A DNA stretch of 64,000 nt from Cryptomeria japonica (taxonomy: Eukaryota; Streptophyta; Pinopsida; Cupressales; Cupressaceae): the NCBI RefSeq assembly GCF_030272615.1, contig NC_081406.1, positions 140,896,361-140,960,360 of the forward strand, in the 5' to 3' direction. Made by a program: the position numbers and the translations under genes. Under the pieces are notes generated by a model. It had not been told where the DNA came from, made no database searches, and saw nothing but the letters and a program-made list of their open reading frames with translations. Shown here piece by piece: positions 23,225 to 35,842 of this stretch. The first letter of the stretch is position 1; each line of letters opens with the position of its first letter.

Positions 23225-26200
23225 TGTTGTTAGGTATTCGCATATCGCCCCATTGCAAATGGGGACTCCACTTTTTTCCTACTTTCTAGGATAATGTTAG
23301 AGTCCTTTGATATTAGCCATTGAATTAGAGGGGTATAGGTGGTCAAGAAGGCAAGAGTCAACTGGATAGCCTTGTGTGGAGTGTGAAATGAGTGAGTTTG
23401 TAAAGTCTAAATATCATGAGAGTTAATCATGAGTGAAGAAGGATTGCTAGTTAGAGGGTCACTTCAGGTGCTCTTCTTAAGGAGTGAACTTCACTTCATG
23501 TGAATCCCTTGTGGAGCAAACTTCTCTCATAGAGAATTTTTTTAATCTTAAGACTACATGATGAGCATTACATGATGCATCAAAGTTGAGAGAGTTAGTA
23601 AAAGAGAGAAAAGGTGAGTTAGAGCCTTCACTTCAGGAGCATGACCTCAAGAGAATACTTCATTACCATCACTTTTGGAGAGGAATTTCCTTTAAGATCC
23701 TTGTTTGGGTGTGAATTAGAGCATTTGAATGAATAGAGTGAGCATGATTTTGATTTGAGATAACCTCAAGTGCTCTTTATTTAGAGAACATTTCACTTCA
23801 TGTATCCTTTAATAGGATAAAATTTCCTTTTAAGCCCTTATCAGGTAAATTTGACATGTTTTTGTCAATAAAGACTTGGAATAACTAAGGATTGAATCAA
23901 TGAAGAAACAAAGTGATTGAAGAAAAGTTCATTTGAAATTAACCTCATCTCCAAGCCCTCATCAATGAACTTTCAAGAATCAAGGTACATGAGTGAACTT
24001 CATAAATCAAGGTACATGAGAAAACTTCAAGAATCAAGGTACATTAGTGAACCTCAAGAATCAAGGTACATGAGTGAACTTCAAGAATCAAGGTACATGA
24101 GTGAACTTCACAAATCAAGGTACATGAGTGAACTTCAAGAATAAAGGTATGTGAGCGAACTTCAAGAAACAAGGTACATGAGCGAACTTCAAGAATCAAG
24201 GTACATGAGCGAACTTCATGTTATCAAGGAGATGAGTTAACTTCAAGATTCAAGATAGATGAGAAAACTTCATGAGTAGAGAGAGGAGAGATAACTTCAT
24301 GTTCTAGCCTAGGGGAGAAAATTTGTCTCATTTTCCAAAAATAAGATGCAAAAATCCTAATAAATCATTTTCTTAAGCTCCTTTTTATTGATGAAAGGTA
24401 AGTTAGAGGGATACTTCATAAAATAAGGTAGAGGAATGAACTTCATAAATCCAAGGAGGGGAGTGAACGTCAAGTTTGGATGTATGAGAGTAAATTTCCT
24501 CTAGTGGCCTTCCATAAGGATAGTTCATCATGTTTGCATCAATAAATGATGGAAAGACTCAATACTCAAACCCATAGAATGAATACAATGAATGAAAGCA
24601 AGTCCAATGATCTCTTCATGAGCAGAAAAGTGAGAGTGAACTTCACATAAATTAAGGTGAGACTGAAAATTGATGTAACATCAAGGTGGGAGAGAACTTC
24701 CTTAGAGAAACCTCAACTTTAAGTACTCCTTCATGAAGGTGAATTATATCTAAATGCTCTTATTAAACCTACAAACCACATGAAATCACATAATTTTATC
24801 AACTAGGAAATTATATAGAAGGTATATATCATGTGTGTTTGATGCTTGTTTGTTTCTTTTGTAGGAGATAAAGAAAGCAATCAAGGGGATCACATTGATG
24901 GAGGATTGAAACAAGTCTCTCAAGGATCAAATTTCAACATTAAGATTAAGATACAAGGAAGATATCCTCAAGGGAACCTCATAAACAAGCACAAGAAGGT
25001 GATTAGATAATAAGCATTTACTTACACAAAGACATGATCCACAATGCTAGCATCATGAAAGGAGTCATAGAGAAAGAATTCCAAAGCAGAGAAGCAATTG
25101 TGCCATCAAGAATTCATTCCAAGGCAATATCAATAATCCAAAACTAAGAGGAAGACAAGACCTATACATTGTACCTCTATGATTGAAGCACTCAAGAGGA
25201 TAGTTTCAGAAGATTTCATCAAAGTTAGAAGATCATTATCATCACTGAAGCTAGATAATGTTGACTATCAATAAATATTCCTTCATGATGATCTATCAAG
25301 ACTACAAGTTAAACGATGGATTTCTAGTCATCATCCCAGTCACTATATCTACCAATCAAAGAAGTTCCACATCAACATGTCTAGATGTAATGTACCTGGC
25401 TCATACATGAAGGCACAAAATTTGAGGTACCTACTCCTGTTATCCCTTGGTCTAATATTCTGGAGATAACATGTGTCAAAGTGTTGCAATTATTTCATTG
25501 GCCAGAATAGAGATTATTGTAACAAACCCTAATTAGGGTTTTCATTATAAAATCTTGGCCATTGATCTCAAATTGATTTGAGCCATTGAGCTTTATTAAG
25601 AGAATTATAAAAGCCTCAATCTCCTTAGTTTGTAAAGGGTTAATAGTTAGTGAGTAGAAAGAATAGAGAAAAAGATAAGAATAGTGAATAGAAATTAGAA
25701 TAGGAGTTAGATTAGGAGAAGACAAAGATTGTTGTGAAACCTTGTTGTAAAGGACAATTGATTTCATTGAAGTTATGGTTAATTTGATTTTTTACTTCAA
25801 CGACTTGCATGATCTTTACTTCTCAATTTGCTTTCATGTTGATTAGATTGAATGGAAGAATTTGTTGAATAAATCTATGTCAAATCCTTTAGTCCATACC
25901 ACTAACCTCTTTCTGATTGTCAGGGTGCCTTGTGTGGTCAACTGGAATTATATGAACCTAACCTCATATTGTTGTGTGTCCATTGTTTATGCATTAACTT
26001 GAATGGTGAGAAACATTTGATGGTAATGATTTGAACATGTTTGAAATGTCCTTAGAAGATTGCACTGATCTTGTATCAAATTGTTCAAGTTGATGGTGAT
26101 ACCTTGCCTAGTAGGATTCCACCTAATCATTCATCCATATTCTTACATTCTAGGTCTTAGAATAGAACTCCCAACCCTTTATCTTTTGCCCTTTTTTTCA

Positions 26201-26491
26201 ATTCAAGTTAGTTTAGGAAAGAAAGCATCACAAGATTGCAATATTAGATGATCAAGTTCCAGTGATTCAAGCATTTGACAATTTAATGTAAGTCCCCTTG
26301 TGATTGCATCATAATCACATCAAACCAATAACTTTATCCAGACATTGTGACCTGACATACAAGAACCTTGGAGTTGTCTCATGTGATCCTTAAGCCAATC
26401 TTCAGCATTTGAGAAGCTTTTTTCAAGATGGTATAAGATACTTTTGGGTATTTTATTCTATGTTTGTATGTGCATAAAAAACACATCAACA
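23225..26491 (+). mobile_element. 5' LTR of G2
   Basis: TG...CA block followed by a PBS. It contains a 27-bp tandem array at 23965-24225 and repeated phrases such as GAACTTCA/CCTTCACTT through the first 1.5 kb. A short frame at 25495-25767 (-) and others are not supported. It preserves the empty site (ACCA, 24775-24778) of the DNA element found in the 3' LTR. Confidence 0.75.
23965..24225 (+). repeat. 27-bp tandem array in the G2 5' LTR (about 10 units)
   Basis: The unit is roughly aacttcaagaatcaagg-tacatgagt. About ten copies vary at a few positions, notably aaga/caaa/taaa after CTTC and tgag/aaaa/cgag at the end. Because 27 is a multiple of 3, a frame stays open as a 9-residue repeat (SELQESRYM-like). 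I read this as a by-product of period length, not as a proven gene. Confidence 0.9.
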
Positions 26492-26954
26492 AAATTGGTG
26501 CTAGAAGGAGGGCCTGACAACAAATGCAAACTCTTGAATAAGGGAATCCAAGGAAGATTAGTGGAGAGTCATCATCAACGCTCAACAAAATTTGCATAAG
26601 TTTGAATAGATGAACTTCAATTCATATTTCCAAGGATTAATTTTAAAGACTCGCATCTTCCTCTTCATGCTCAATAGAATTGAAGCACAAGGGAGGCATG
26701 ATTGTGGATACATGATCGAAGTAGTTGATGTTGGATTTGATCAATTTATACTTTGAAGTAGTCACAACCAAAATTTGTATGAGAGAAGAACATTGGAATT
26801 GCAAAGGAAAGAAGCAATTCACGCAGCTGAAACTAGTTGAACTTTCAAGTTAAATTTGAGATTTGCAAGATCTCTCTTTATTCCAAAAAATCAAAAAAAA
26901 AAAAAAAAAAAAAATTAGAAAATTCATAAAAAAAAGAAAGATTCCTTAAAGGAG
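26492..26954 (+). other. G2 PBS and leader
   Basis: The sequence begins AAATTGGTGCTAGAAGGAGGGCC immediately after the LTR. TGGTGCTAGAAGGAGGGCC resembles a Gypsy-type PBS. The rest is non-coding and ends in an A-rich stretch (about 23 consecutive A near 26895). Old X begins at 26955; the flank TAAAGGAG (26947-26954) is its target duplication. Confidence 0.6.
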
Positions 26955-28022
26955 CTATTGATCTCAATCTCTGATTACTTTGTTTTCTCTACAATATTTT
27001 CAAGCCTCGGTCACATATGGAGAGAACAAGAAGAATAGAAACATAAGACAACAATTGACAAGGTTTACAAAGAAACCTCCTACACTTCAAGCTTAAACAA
27101 ACCTTAGGCGGGTATACCTTTTGTGATTACTTTCTCACAATTTTACTTGGTGACTTACAGAAAACCAGTGCAAATTTCTGCAAACCTTATCACTTTTAAA
27201 TGCAACTAAACATAAATGAAAGATTCATCTTCATTATAATTGATCACCCAAAAAGTCATAAACTTTAACAAGCTATACCAGTGCCTTATTCGGGCTTCAG
27301 AGTCATTCAAAATTAAGGAGATGGTTGATAGTAGAAATTCATATACACATCATCACCTCAATTTATCAGATCTATATATGCCTAACATATATGAACTATC
27401 AACCCATGCTAGACCTAGTCATCAAATTCATGCAAAGTTACTGATTATCAATGAAAATGAATCAAGTATATTTAATTTCCTTCCTTGAGGGAAAAACTTA
27501 AAACATTCTCATAATTTACTTTACAAACCATTTGACTAAACAATCCTAGATCATTAAATCAAAATGATAACCAATCACATAGACATGAAGACAACATAAA
27601 TCCGGGCTCAAAATATTTGGATCTGTATATTAATATTATCTCATCAACATTCTACTAAAAACACAAAATGATTCTCCGGAGTGCAAAATGAAAGCCTAAA
27701 TACCTTTTGCCAGAGCCCTTTTACAAAATCCTTGTGATGATTTTCTAAGTAGTACTAGTATCCATTTATAGAGAGATGGATGCAACAAGCTTCAGACTTC
27801 CCTAGAAAGTATTCTTGTTATAACCATAATCCGCCCCCAAAAAGGTTACATTGTTTACAAATTAAAATAGGAGTAGAACCGATTAGTTAACCAGCTGGAG
27901 AAAGGCCATCTGACTTCCCAATATTCGCAGGTCAAGCACCAGGTGTCTTCGATTCTTCAAAAGTCTAATTACCCAAAAATAATCTGTTACAAGAGCTAAC
28001 CACTTCCAGTTGCCTAAGGGTT
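26955..28022 (-). other. 3' untranslated region of old X
   Basis: The reverse complement aligns along its length with 34920-35842 of young X. Shared landmarks include ctaggtctagcat, ttaggcatatat, gataaggcact-rich parts, GGTATACCCRCCTAAG and TTCTCTCCATATG close to the end. The conserved end in both copies is what defines the element terminus. No frame is conserved here, so I treat it as an untranslated tail. Confidence 0.6.
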
Positions 28023-28027
28023 GTCAC

Positions 28028-29106
28028 TATTGGTATTTTGGATTTGTTGGTATGGTTTTGTCATTGATGTCAACACCTATCAACACTTGTCAACACTTAT
28101 CAGCACTTGGAGATCTTTGGTTATGTTCACCGGCATGTTCAGTGACTTATGCACAGTCACTGGTATCTGGTTCATTGGTAGGTTATATTGTTCACCGACA
28201 CTTGGAATGACTTGAAGATTACTTGGTTATGTTGAAGACATTGTTTGGACACTTTGTCTTGGTGATTTGGTCATTGATCTAATTGGGTTTGCATATTTGT
28301 TGTTTCCGGCAAATAGGTCTAGGTTATGCACCGGCAAGCATTATCCACTCTAGATCAGCATGACATGTCATGAAGATGATTTGTTTTTATTGTAAATGCA
28401 TTGAGATGACATGATGCATCACATATTGATTCATTTGTAATTGAATTTATTGTAATATCTTTTAGTGAGCCGACCTACTCATTTGGTCTTAGGATTTGGT
28501 ATATATGTAAGATCTCATTTGTAATATTGTAATAGGAATAGTGGAAGAGGAATATAATAAGGTATATGAGAATATAAGAAGAGATATACATGCAGACATC
28601 ATTCAAGATTGAAGGAAGGTTTGAAGAAGACAAATCAGAGGTTGACCGGTACTGAATCTAGCATATGAAGATGCTATTTTGAGCAGTACATTATCATTGG
28701 ATTTAACCATCCAATTGTAGTCAGTGTGACTCCCATTTTGTGATTGAGCAGTGAGTTCTAGGTAGTTGGCCTTTCTACATGTGCAAACTCCATATTGTAC
28801 ACACATACTATCTGGAGTAGTATCATCTGATTGTGGGTAAGGCTTCCCACCATGGTTTTTCCCCTTACAGGGTTTCCATGTACAAATATCTATGTTATGT
28901 GTTGTGCATGTTATTTGTCTTTATGTTTCATGCATTAAACTTTACCGGTATTGCAATTAACTATTAAAACTATTTACCGGCATAAAGTTTGGTTTATCGG
29001 TATTAAGCATTAAGATTGGCTAAGTTAGTTTTTGTTTGAAATTTATTGACAACTGATTCACCCCCCCCCCCCCCCCCCCCCTCTCAGTTGTCTCCAGGAC
29101 CTAATA
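28028..29106 (+). mobile_element. Solo LTR with TA...TA ends and GTCAC target duplication
   Basis: The 1079-bp block begins TATTGGTATTTTGG and ends GGACCTAATA. Perfect 5-bp copies of GTCAC flank it (28023-28027 and 29107-29111). The LTR interrupts old X just after the codons that match the young copy's C-terminus. It carries the CCATGGTTTTTCCCC/TTTCCATG box (28850-28885) and a 21-C tract at 29061-29081, which place it on the plus strand. Its termini are TA/TA, not TG/CA. Confidence 0.8.
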
Positions 29107-29111
29107 GTCAC

Positions 29112-29840
29112 ATGTTGTAGCGTCAATTGATTCTTCATGAGCATCTATTTCTTTCATCACATATTTATTTTCCCATTCCTTGAACGAATCATCATTAGGC
29201 CAGGAGAAGCCGATAATTTTATTTTTCAACTTATTTAAACCTTTCCACTTCTCCTTTAACTGTTTGACTTCCTTTTCCAAAAAACCAAAGTGTGATTTTA
29301 TTTTTTCAATCTCCTCAATGGTTTGAATGAACAAGGAGGTATCATCTGTATTTATGATGCCATTTATTCTTTGTGACAACTTGTGGCCTAACTCACCAAG
29401 CCATACATCTTTATCTTTCAATTTATCATTATTAACAAAACCTCCAGGGAACAATTCAAACTTTTGATCTGCATATTCTTTTCTATATAGGTTTGCCTTT
29501 CATTCTATAAAAACTCTTTCCTCTGCTAACCTAGAGATACCTTTTACCAATTCATGAGTGGCTTTGATTGTGGCATCAACACCTGCCTCCTCCTAGGATA
29601 AGTATATGAGCTCTAAATCAACCCCCCTAGAAATCCATTTATCCATAATTGGATCCAAAATAGCCTTATCCTCTTTCACAAAATTCAAAATATTTCAAAT
29701 TCTTTTCACATAAATATACACAATTGATGCCCCAACTGTATCAGCAAACTTCAAAATTGTACCCCTGATCTTCTCCTCATACTTATTTGCAAAAATTGCC
29801 TAGGCTTGCTTTAATCTCTCCATCTCATCTTGGATGTGTT
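29112..29840 (-). pseudogene. C-terminal part of the old X ORF
   Basis: The 29454-29112 frame reads FPGGFVNNDKLKDKDVWLGE-LGHKLSQRING, then an E/K-rich helix (IEEIEKIKSHFGFLEKEVKQ) and NDDSFKEWENKY. It is nearly collinear with the young copy at 34560-34890. Upstream frames 29840-29455 correspond to 34200-34555 with stops. This piece begins exactly where the 35843-38700 piece ends relative to the young copy, so the two are halves of one gene. The role is unknown; the C-terminus looks like a coiled coil. Confidence 0.65.
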
Positions 29841-30180
29841 ATCACTATTTAGATTTTTAGGTGATTTTTCTTTTCAATCCTTTTAATTTTTGGCTTTCAA
29901 TAGTTTTCTGCTCCTGAAGGTTATTTGTCTAAGGGTTTAGGGTTTTTGCAAATTCACCTTTTTCCATCTTGTAAGCCTTGCGTTATATTTTCTTGTTACC
30001 TTTTTTCACTTAAGTGGAAGGGTCGATCCATCGTTAGAGAAGGGGTCCCTTTTAAGTTCTTTTCCTAGGTGAGATATAACATTCTTTTTTATTTATGCCC
30101 TTTTCCTAAGTTTTATTTCGTTTTAATTTGTCTACCGGGTGTTGTAATGCTCACACATCTTCTTGTTGATCCAATGGTTG

Positions 30181-31017
30181 GCACTCTTTCACAATACAAA
30201 GATGCATGATATTTACCTTTCGTGAAGCAGCAAAAAGACGATGGGCCCGGTAGGTAGGCGACTTCCAAATTAATGGTCGAGCATCTTCGAGGTGATCTAA
30301 TGACAAGCGCTATTTCACAATGCAAAGGTGCATGATGTTTACCTTTCACAAAATAGCAAAGTGGAGCTAGCTATTACATGGTGGATTAGGTGGCAATATA
30401 GCTAGATGTGCGACTACGGTAGAAGGTGATTTGTCAACATGACATGTGGCTCCGAATGGATTTCCAGATTGGTCCATTCAATAAAGTGGCAGTTGGTGAA
30501 ATTCATGGTGCAATGAGATGCGTGGTGGTTCAGATGTGGAAACTGGCAGATTTCTTGAGTGAATAAGTGATAGCCATGTGGAAGATACTTGTCGGAGGTT
30601 TGTAGATGAGTGGATTTGCACAAAGGGCCCACTTTGAAAGATAAAAAACTAAAGGCTGAGCATCTTGAATTTGATCGGATGTCACGCGCTATTTCACAAT
30701 GCGAAGGTGCACGATGTTTACCTTTTGTGAAATAGCAAAAAACCACTAGCGATGACGGTCACAGTCGGTTGTAATGACAAGCAGTCATGGTGAAGGATAA
30801 AGGTCGAGTGATTAGTTGTTGATCTGATGATGTGCGTTGTTTCGCAATGCGAAGGTGCATGAAGTTTACTATTCACAAAACAATGAAAGGATGGTGGGGC
30901 CCATTTCTAAAGGAGGATGACTCAGGTAAGGTAAATAACGTGCACGTCTTGCGTGATCTGATGATGCGCACTATTTCATGATGCAAAGATGCATGAAGTT
31001 TACTCTTCATGAAATAG
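30181..31017 (+). repeat. Five hairpin units upstream of the young X ORF
   Basis: Units lie at about 30181-30231, 30309-30357, 30688-30736, 30835-30885 and 30971-31017, each with the loop text near GCAAAGGTGCATGATGTTTAC. Unit 3 has perfect 12-bp arms, GCTATTTCACAA (30688-30699) and TTGTGAAATAGC (30725-30736). Unit 5 has perfect 11-bp arms, CTATTTCATGA (30971-30981) and TCATGAAATAG (31007-31017). The two differ at two paired positions with both partners changed. Units 1, 2 and 4 have imperfect arms. Each unit tends to follow a GGTYGAGCATC...GATCTGATG-like lead. Confidence 0.75.
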
Positions 31018-31336
31018 CAAAAAGGCAAAACACTTGGAAAATTTATGTGGTCTGTTGGAGCCATTTTTTAAATTCAATTACGAATTAATTGTCAAAGCAT
31101 GTGGCTTAATTGTTTCTAATCGATGCTTAGTTATTGTAATAATCTTTACATTAGTTGAAGATTTGGCGTGAGTTCGAGGAATCTTGTAGAGGAACCAGTG
31201 CACAGAGTGATTTTTTTTCAAGCAACAAGTAAGTTTCTGCAAATTGCTTAACAGTTACAGTTTGATTGGTATCACTAGGTGTTTGATTTCTCAAAAAATC
31301 TGTCTGAGATTTAATTGAAGTAACTATAATTCTGAG

Positions 31337-34300
31337 ATGGCACCACGAAGAGAATTCAAGGAGAAGGTTAATTACCGGGAGAGAGCCATTTGTGATGACT
31401 TTTTAGAGCAATTAACTAGGTCCACTAATGCTCCAAGTAAAATAAAAGAATTAGCGCCTAAAGCTTCCTGCCTCAGAATTTGCAATGGCCTATATGATAG
31501 AGGGAATTGGTTGAGGGATCCCTAGATAGGAATATCAGGCTTGGTACTTTTCAAAGTGGGTTTCATCTAGAGAAATTCTCCTGCTCCAATGAATAGTATA
31601 TGGGAACTAGATGTTGGGAAGCTCATAGTCCCTGGGGTTTTCATGGATGTGGACCTGTTAACCCAAATTGTAAATAATTATGATCCCAATACCAGGACTA
31701 TAAAGAATGTAAATGACGGGTCTTTAATTGAAATAAATGATGATGAGTTTAGGAGAGTTTTCAGACTTAGTGAGGTATCAAATTAATTAGAGCCCATCAA
31801 TTTTTAAATACTTGCAAAGGTCTATGAGGCACAGAGAGACCACCTCAGAAATGGCCCCTTGAAAGAGTTCTTCACCAAAATAGGAGGACTAATAGTTGTA
31901 GGCCCTAGCACCATGTAACCATTTTCATTAAACCTATTTATGTTGAGGGCTAAAGGGATGTATTGGTCCTTATGTTAGATTCTTGGGGAGGATGCAGAAA
32001 CTACTATGCCAACCCACTATATGCTCATGATAGCACAGATTTTGAACCCATCTCTACCAGTGACTTTTAATTTTACACCTTATCTCACTGATGCCATTCA
32101 TGAGGGATTGACAGGGATAAAAAATGCTAAGGTAGACAGACCTTGTAGATGGTACTCTCTCCTCATGCACATGTTTTTATTTAAAGGTGCTGAATATTTT
32201 GCTAATGAAATGGACCTGATGAAGGAAAACGATGGCGAGGAGATGCTCGTTTAGTTGTGGAGCACAATTTTGTCTTGGGACAGAGAAGATGCAAGTTACT
32301 TAAAGTTTGATAGATGTTTTACATCTAGGCTTAGAATCCTTTTGTGCCCACAGAACCCTAGGATTCCTAAAGCTCTCCTTGAATTTCTTAGGCCTAAGGA
32401 ATTTGTTGAAGACATCAAGATTGTGCATAATTGGGGTAACATATATTTGTACCATGTCTCCACTGTGTTTAGAGTTTTTGGTTTTAGAGGAACTCCATAT
32501 TTTCTCCCATATCAAGTCCCATTGAAGATAGGAATTATTGAGGTCCTGAGGCAAATTGGAGGCCTACAAGAAGCAGAATTGACAAATAGGGGGAAAGGAA
32601 CAATTTTCTCAACTGTTACTGTAGCACATCAGTTTGTAATCACCAAGGGTGGTTGGACACATTTTGATGATTTCTTTTGGCCATATAGGTTGTCTACTAC
32701 AGTGGCAAGATTTGTCGATCCAGAGGTTTTCTTTAATGGTATGTTTAAGAAGAAAGCCATATGTAAAGGTAAGGCACACCAATTTCATTTCCCTGAGGCT
32801 TTAATAAAGAACGAGTTCAATTTGGCTAAGCAAGAAATTAGGAAAGAAAAATGGTTAGCTTTCAAGAAGACTTTGGATTTCATTCATTATTTTGATAGTA
32901 GTTATGATCCTCTGGTTAGTTTTTATCCTTTTCAGGAAAAGATTAAGTTTTTGGTAGATTACTTTGAGGATTTAATGCAAACCCTGAAGGAGAAGAAGGA
33001 GGTTGTGATGAAAGTCAATCCTGAAAAGGCCAAGCTAGATTTAGCTAACCCTTCCTATGCCAAGGTGATCTCCCCAAGAAAATATGCAGTGCAAAAAAGG
33101 TCAAAGTACAGTGTGTTGATACCAATAAGGGAAGAGCCTTCTACTTCAAAAGGAAAAAGGGCATTAGAAGATGTTGTTGAGATTCTAGACTCCCCTAAAA
33201 GGAAGAAAATAGGGGCAGAAGTGGAGATAGATGAGTCCTTATATTCTCCCTCCCAATCCCCAATGAATATAGGGGATGAACATGTAGTAGTAGAGCAACT
33301 GTTGCAATTAGGAAGTCTTGGGGAAATTACTCTCACTTATGAGGAGTTGCAAGAAGGAATGCCTGAAGAACTAGCAAGTTCCCAAATGGACTTAACTGTA
33401 GAGGAATTTATAGGTAGAGAACTGGACCCTGTCATTAAGTAGGCTAGTGAGGAGTTTTTGGCAGATGATAGTTTCATTGAAATAGGGTCCTTCTTGTAGT
33501 ATGTTTGGAGAAGAAATATAGGCCAGTTGAAGGCAAGATGTGAGAAAAGAAAAAATGAGAATCCTCACAAAGATACATCTGTAGTTGAGGTAGATGTAAA
33601 GCAAGAAATGTTGATAGAATTTGGGACTATTACCCCAAAACAAGAAAGGAAGATAATTGCAGAAGCAAGAGTTTTAATTCTCCCTAAGTGGGATATAGCA
33701 GATGCATTAGTGCTTGAGGTAGTAAGGAAGGAAACAAATCCCCTGGAAGGAGTGACTTATAGCAATGATCATGTTGCCTTAGCCATGTGGTCACTAAGGA
33801 GGGAGGAGAGCAAAAAGAGGAAGGACACCTCAGGATCCAGTTATCTTGGAGGCATGATTGTGAAGAGAGTGAAGGACACAGGGGTACTGGAGCATACTAG
33901 CATGATTTTGGAATCAACAAATTTTAACATGGTTGTAGCTGAGAAAGAGGCCAAGGAAAAGGCTGATCTCTAGGTTAAGTTGGAGGTAATCCTAAAAGCC
34001 TACAATGAAGCTAAAGCTGAAATAGCTTAGAGGGATAGTACAATAGCCAAATTGAAGAATCAAATAGCAGGGCAACATCATCAAGGTGAATCTTCTACCT
34101 TGATGATTGTCTCTTCTCCAACAAAACCTCCATTTGTTAGTCCAATCATTGAGTTTCCCTTGTCCCCTGTAAATCCCAGTTTCCAATCTATTGAGTCTAT
34201 CCAGGATGAAATGGAAAAATTGAAGTAGGCTCAAGCCATATTTGCAAGTAAATATGAGGAAAAGATTAGGAGCACAATTTTGAAGTTTGCAGACACAGTG

Positions 34301-34900
34301 GGAGCTTCTATTGTATATATATATATATGAAGAGAGTTTTGAGCATGTTAATGATATTAAAGGAGGATAAGGTTGCCCTGAAGCCAATTTTGGATAAATG
34401 GATGGTCAGAGAAGGGGATTTGGAACTTATGTTCTCATATCATGAAGAGGAAAATGTTGATGCCACTATTAATTCCACTTGTGAGTTGGTAGAGGAGAGA
34501 TCTAGTTTAGAAGGAAAGGCAAACCTGTACATAAAAGAGTATGCTGATTAGAAGTTTGAATTATTTCCTAGAGGTTTTGTTAGTGCCAGCAAAATAAAGG
34601 ATGAGGAAGTATGGCTTGGTGAGTTAGGCCATAACTTGTCTCAATGGATAAATGATGTCATCAATTCAGATGATACATCTTTATTCATTAGAATAATTGA
34701 GGAAATTGAAAAGATAAAGTCACAATATAGTTTTTTGGAAACTGAAGTTCAGTAGTTGAGGAACACTTGGAAAAGATTAAATAAATTGAAGAAGAAAATT
34801 ATTAGTTACTCTTGGCCTAATGATGATGTATTTAAAGAATGGAAAGACAAGTATATGGTGCAAGAAGTAGAGGCTCAAGAATAATCAATTGATGCTGCAG
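31337..34900 (+). pseudogene. Young X ORF (about 1,190 codons, several stops)
   Basis: The start MAPRREFKEKVNYRERAICD is conserved with the old copy. Landmarks in order: SIWELDVGKLIVPGVFMDVD (31589), FRRVFRLSEVSN, CQILGEDAETTMPTHYMLM (about 31985), WYSLLMHMFLFKG (32150), then FRVFGFRGTPYFLPYQVPLK (32470). After these come a basic NLS-like patch SPKRKKIGAE (33190), a Pro/Ser-rich linker (34100-34180) and coiled-coil helices (34680-34800). The longest open stretch is 395 codons (32255-33442). In-frame TAGs elsewhere, many in place of Gln or Trp codons, mark it as decayed. No catalytic motif is recognised. It resembles TE-borne plant proteins of the mobile-domain kind in style, but I cannot confirm that family. 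Confidence 0.65.
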
Positions 34901-34909
34901 CGTTGTAAC

Positions 34910-35842
34910 AACTTTCAGGAAGTTAGTAATGAAAATGATTGTAACCTCTTTTGAGAGAGAATTACGGTTGTAACAAACTATTTTTCTACGAAAGTCTGAA
35001 GCTTGTTTGCATCCATATCATTATAAATGGATACCAGGACTATTGAAAAGGGGATCACACGATATTGTAAAGAAACTCTGTCGAAATATATCTAAGGTTT
35101 TCTGGTTTTTCAAAAATCACCTTGAGTTATGTACGATTTTGAAAATGATTATTAATATACAGATCAAAGCATTTTGAGACCATATTTTTGTTGTCTTCTT
35201 GTGTGCATTCATTGATTTACTGGTTTCTTTAAATAATCTAGGTTTATTTGATTGAATAGGGATCACAAGGCAATCTTACAGATATGTTTTAGGTTTTTCT
35301 CTCAAGGAGGGGATTTAAATATACATGAAATTTTTTTGTTAGTAAATCAATAGTTTATGCTTGAATTTGATAACCAGGTCTAGCATAAAGGAAAAACATA
35401 TATATATGCTAGGCATATATTAGGTTGATGAAGTTGAAGTGATGAGATGTACGTGAATGTCCTGATTTAGAATTCTTGTCTAGTTTGGGTGACTCTGTAG
35501 CCCAGATAAGGCACTAATATTGTTTGTGGAGTTCTCTATCTTTCTTGGGGTCAAGACTGAAAATGAACACAGGTTTTCTTTTATGTTTTCAGTATTGTTA
35601 AGGTGATAAGATTTACAGATTTATAACACTGGTTTACTATGGATCTTATTTTATAATTGTGAAAGTATTCACAAGAGGTATACCCACCTAAGCTTAGAAT
35701 AAGCTTAAAGTGTAGAAGATTTTGTATAAACCTTGTTATATATTATTCTAGATTTCTATTTTCTCATTGTTCTCTCCATATGCAACAAAGGCTCTAATCC
35801 TCTTACAGAGGAGACATGGAAATCAGAATTTGAGAACAACAG
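34910..35842 (+). other. 3' region of young X
   Basis: Non-coding in all frames I can support. It aligns with the reverse complement of 26955-28022 of old X up to the same final bases. It ends just before GATGTTTT, the right copy of the target duplication. A short frame on the opposite strand (35756-35850) is only the fusion of the old X ORF into this tail. Confidence 0.6.

Larger units (their letters stand above)
29841..35842 (+). mobile_element. Young X element, 6.0 kb, inserted in old X
   Basis: It starts ATCACTATTTAG and ends TTGAGAACAACAG. The flanks GATGTGTT (29833-29840) and GATGTTTT (35843-35850) form an 8-bp duplication with one mismatch (9 bp if the shared G is counted). Both ends align with the ends of old X, so the borders were found independently in two copies. 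The layout is leader with a hairpin array (29841-31336), ORF (31337 to about 34900), 3' region (34910-35842). No mobility enzyme is recognised, so it would need enzymes supplied in trans. Confidence 0.7.

Noticed and set aside
26886-26935. Poly(A) as a LINE or processed-pseudogene tail
   Set aside because: The A-run is on the plus strand within the G2 leader, while the adjoining X copy is on the minus strand; orientation and borders do not fit a retroposed tail.
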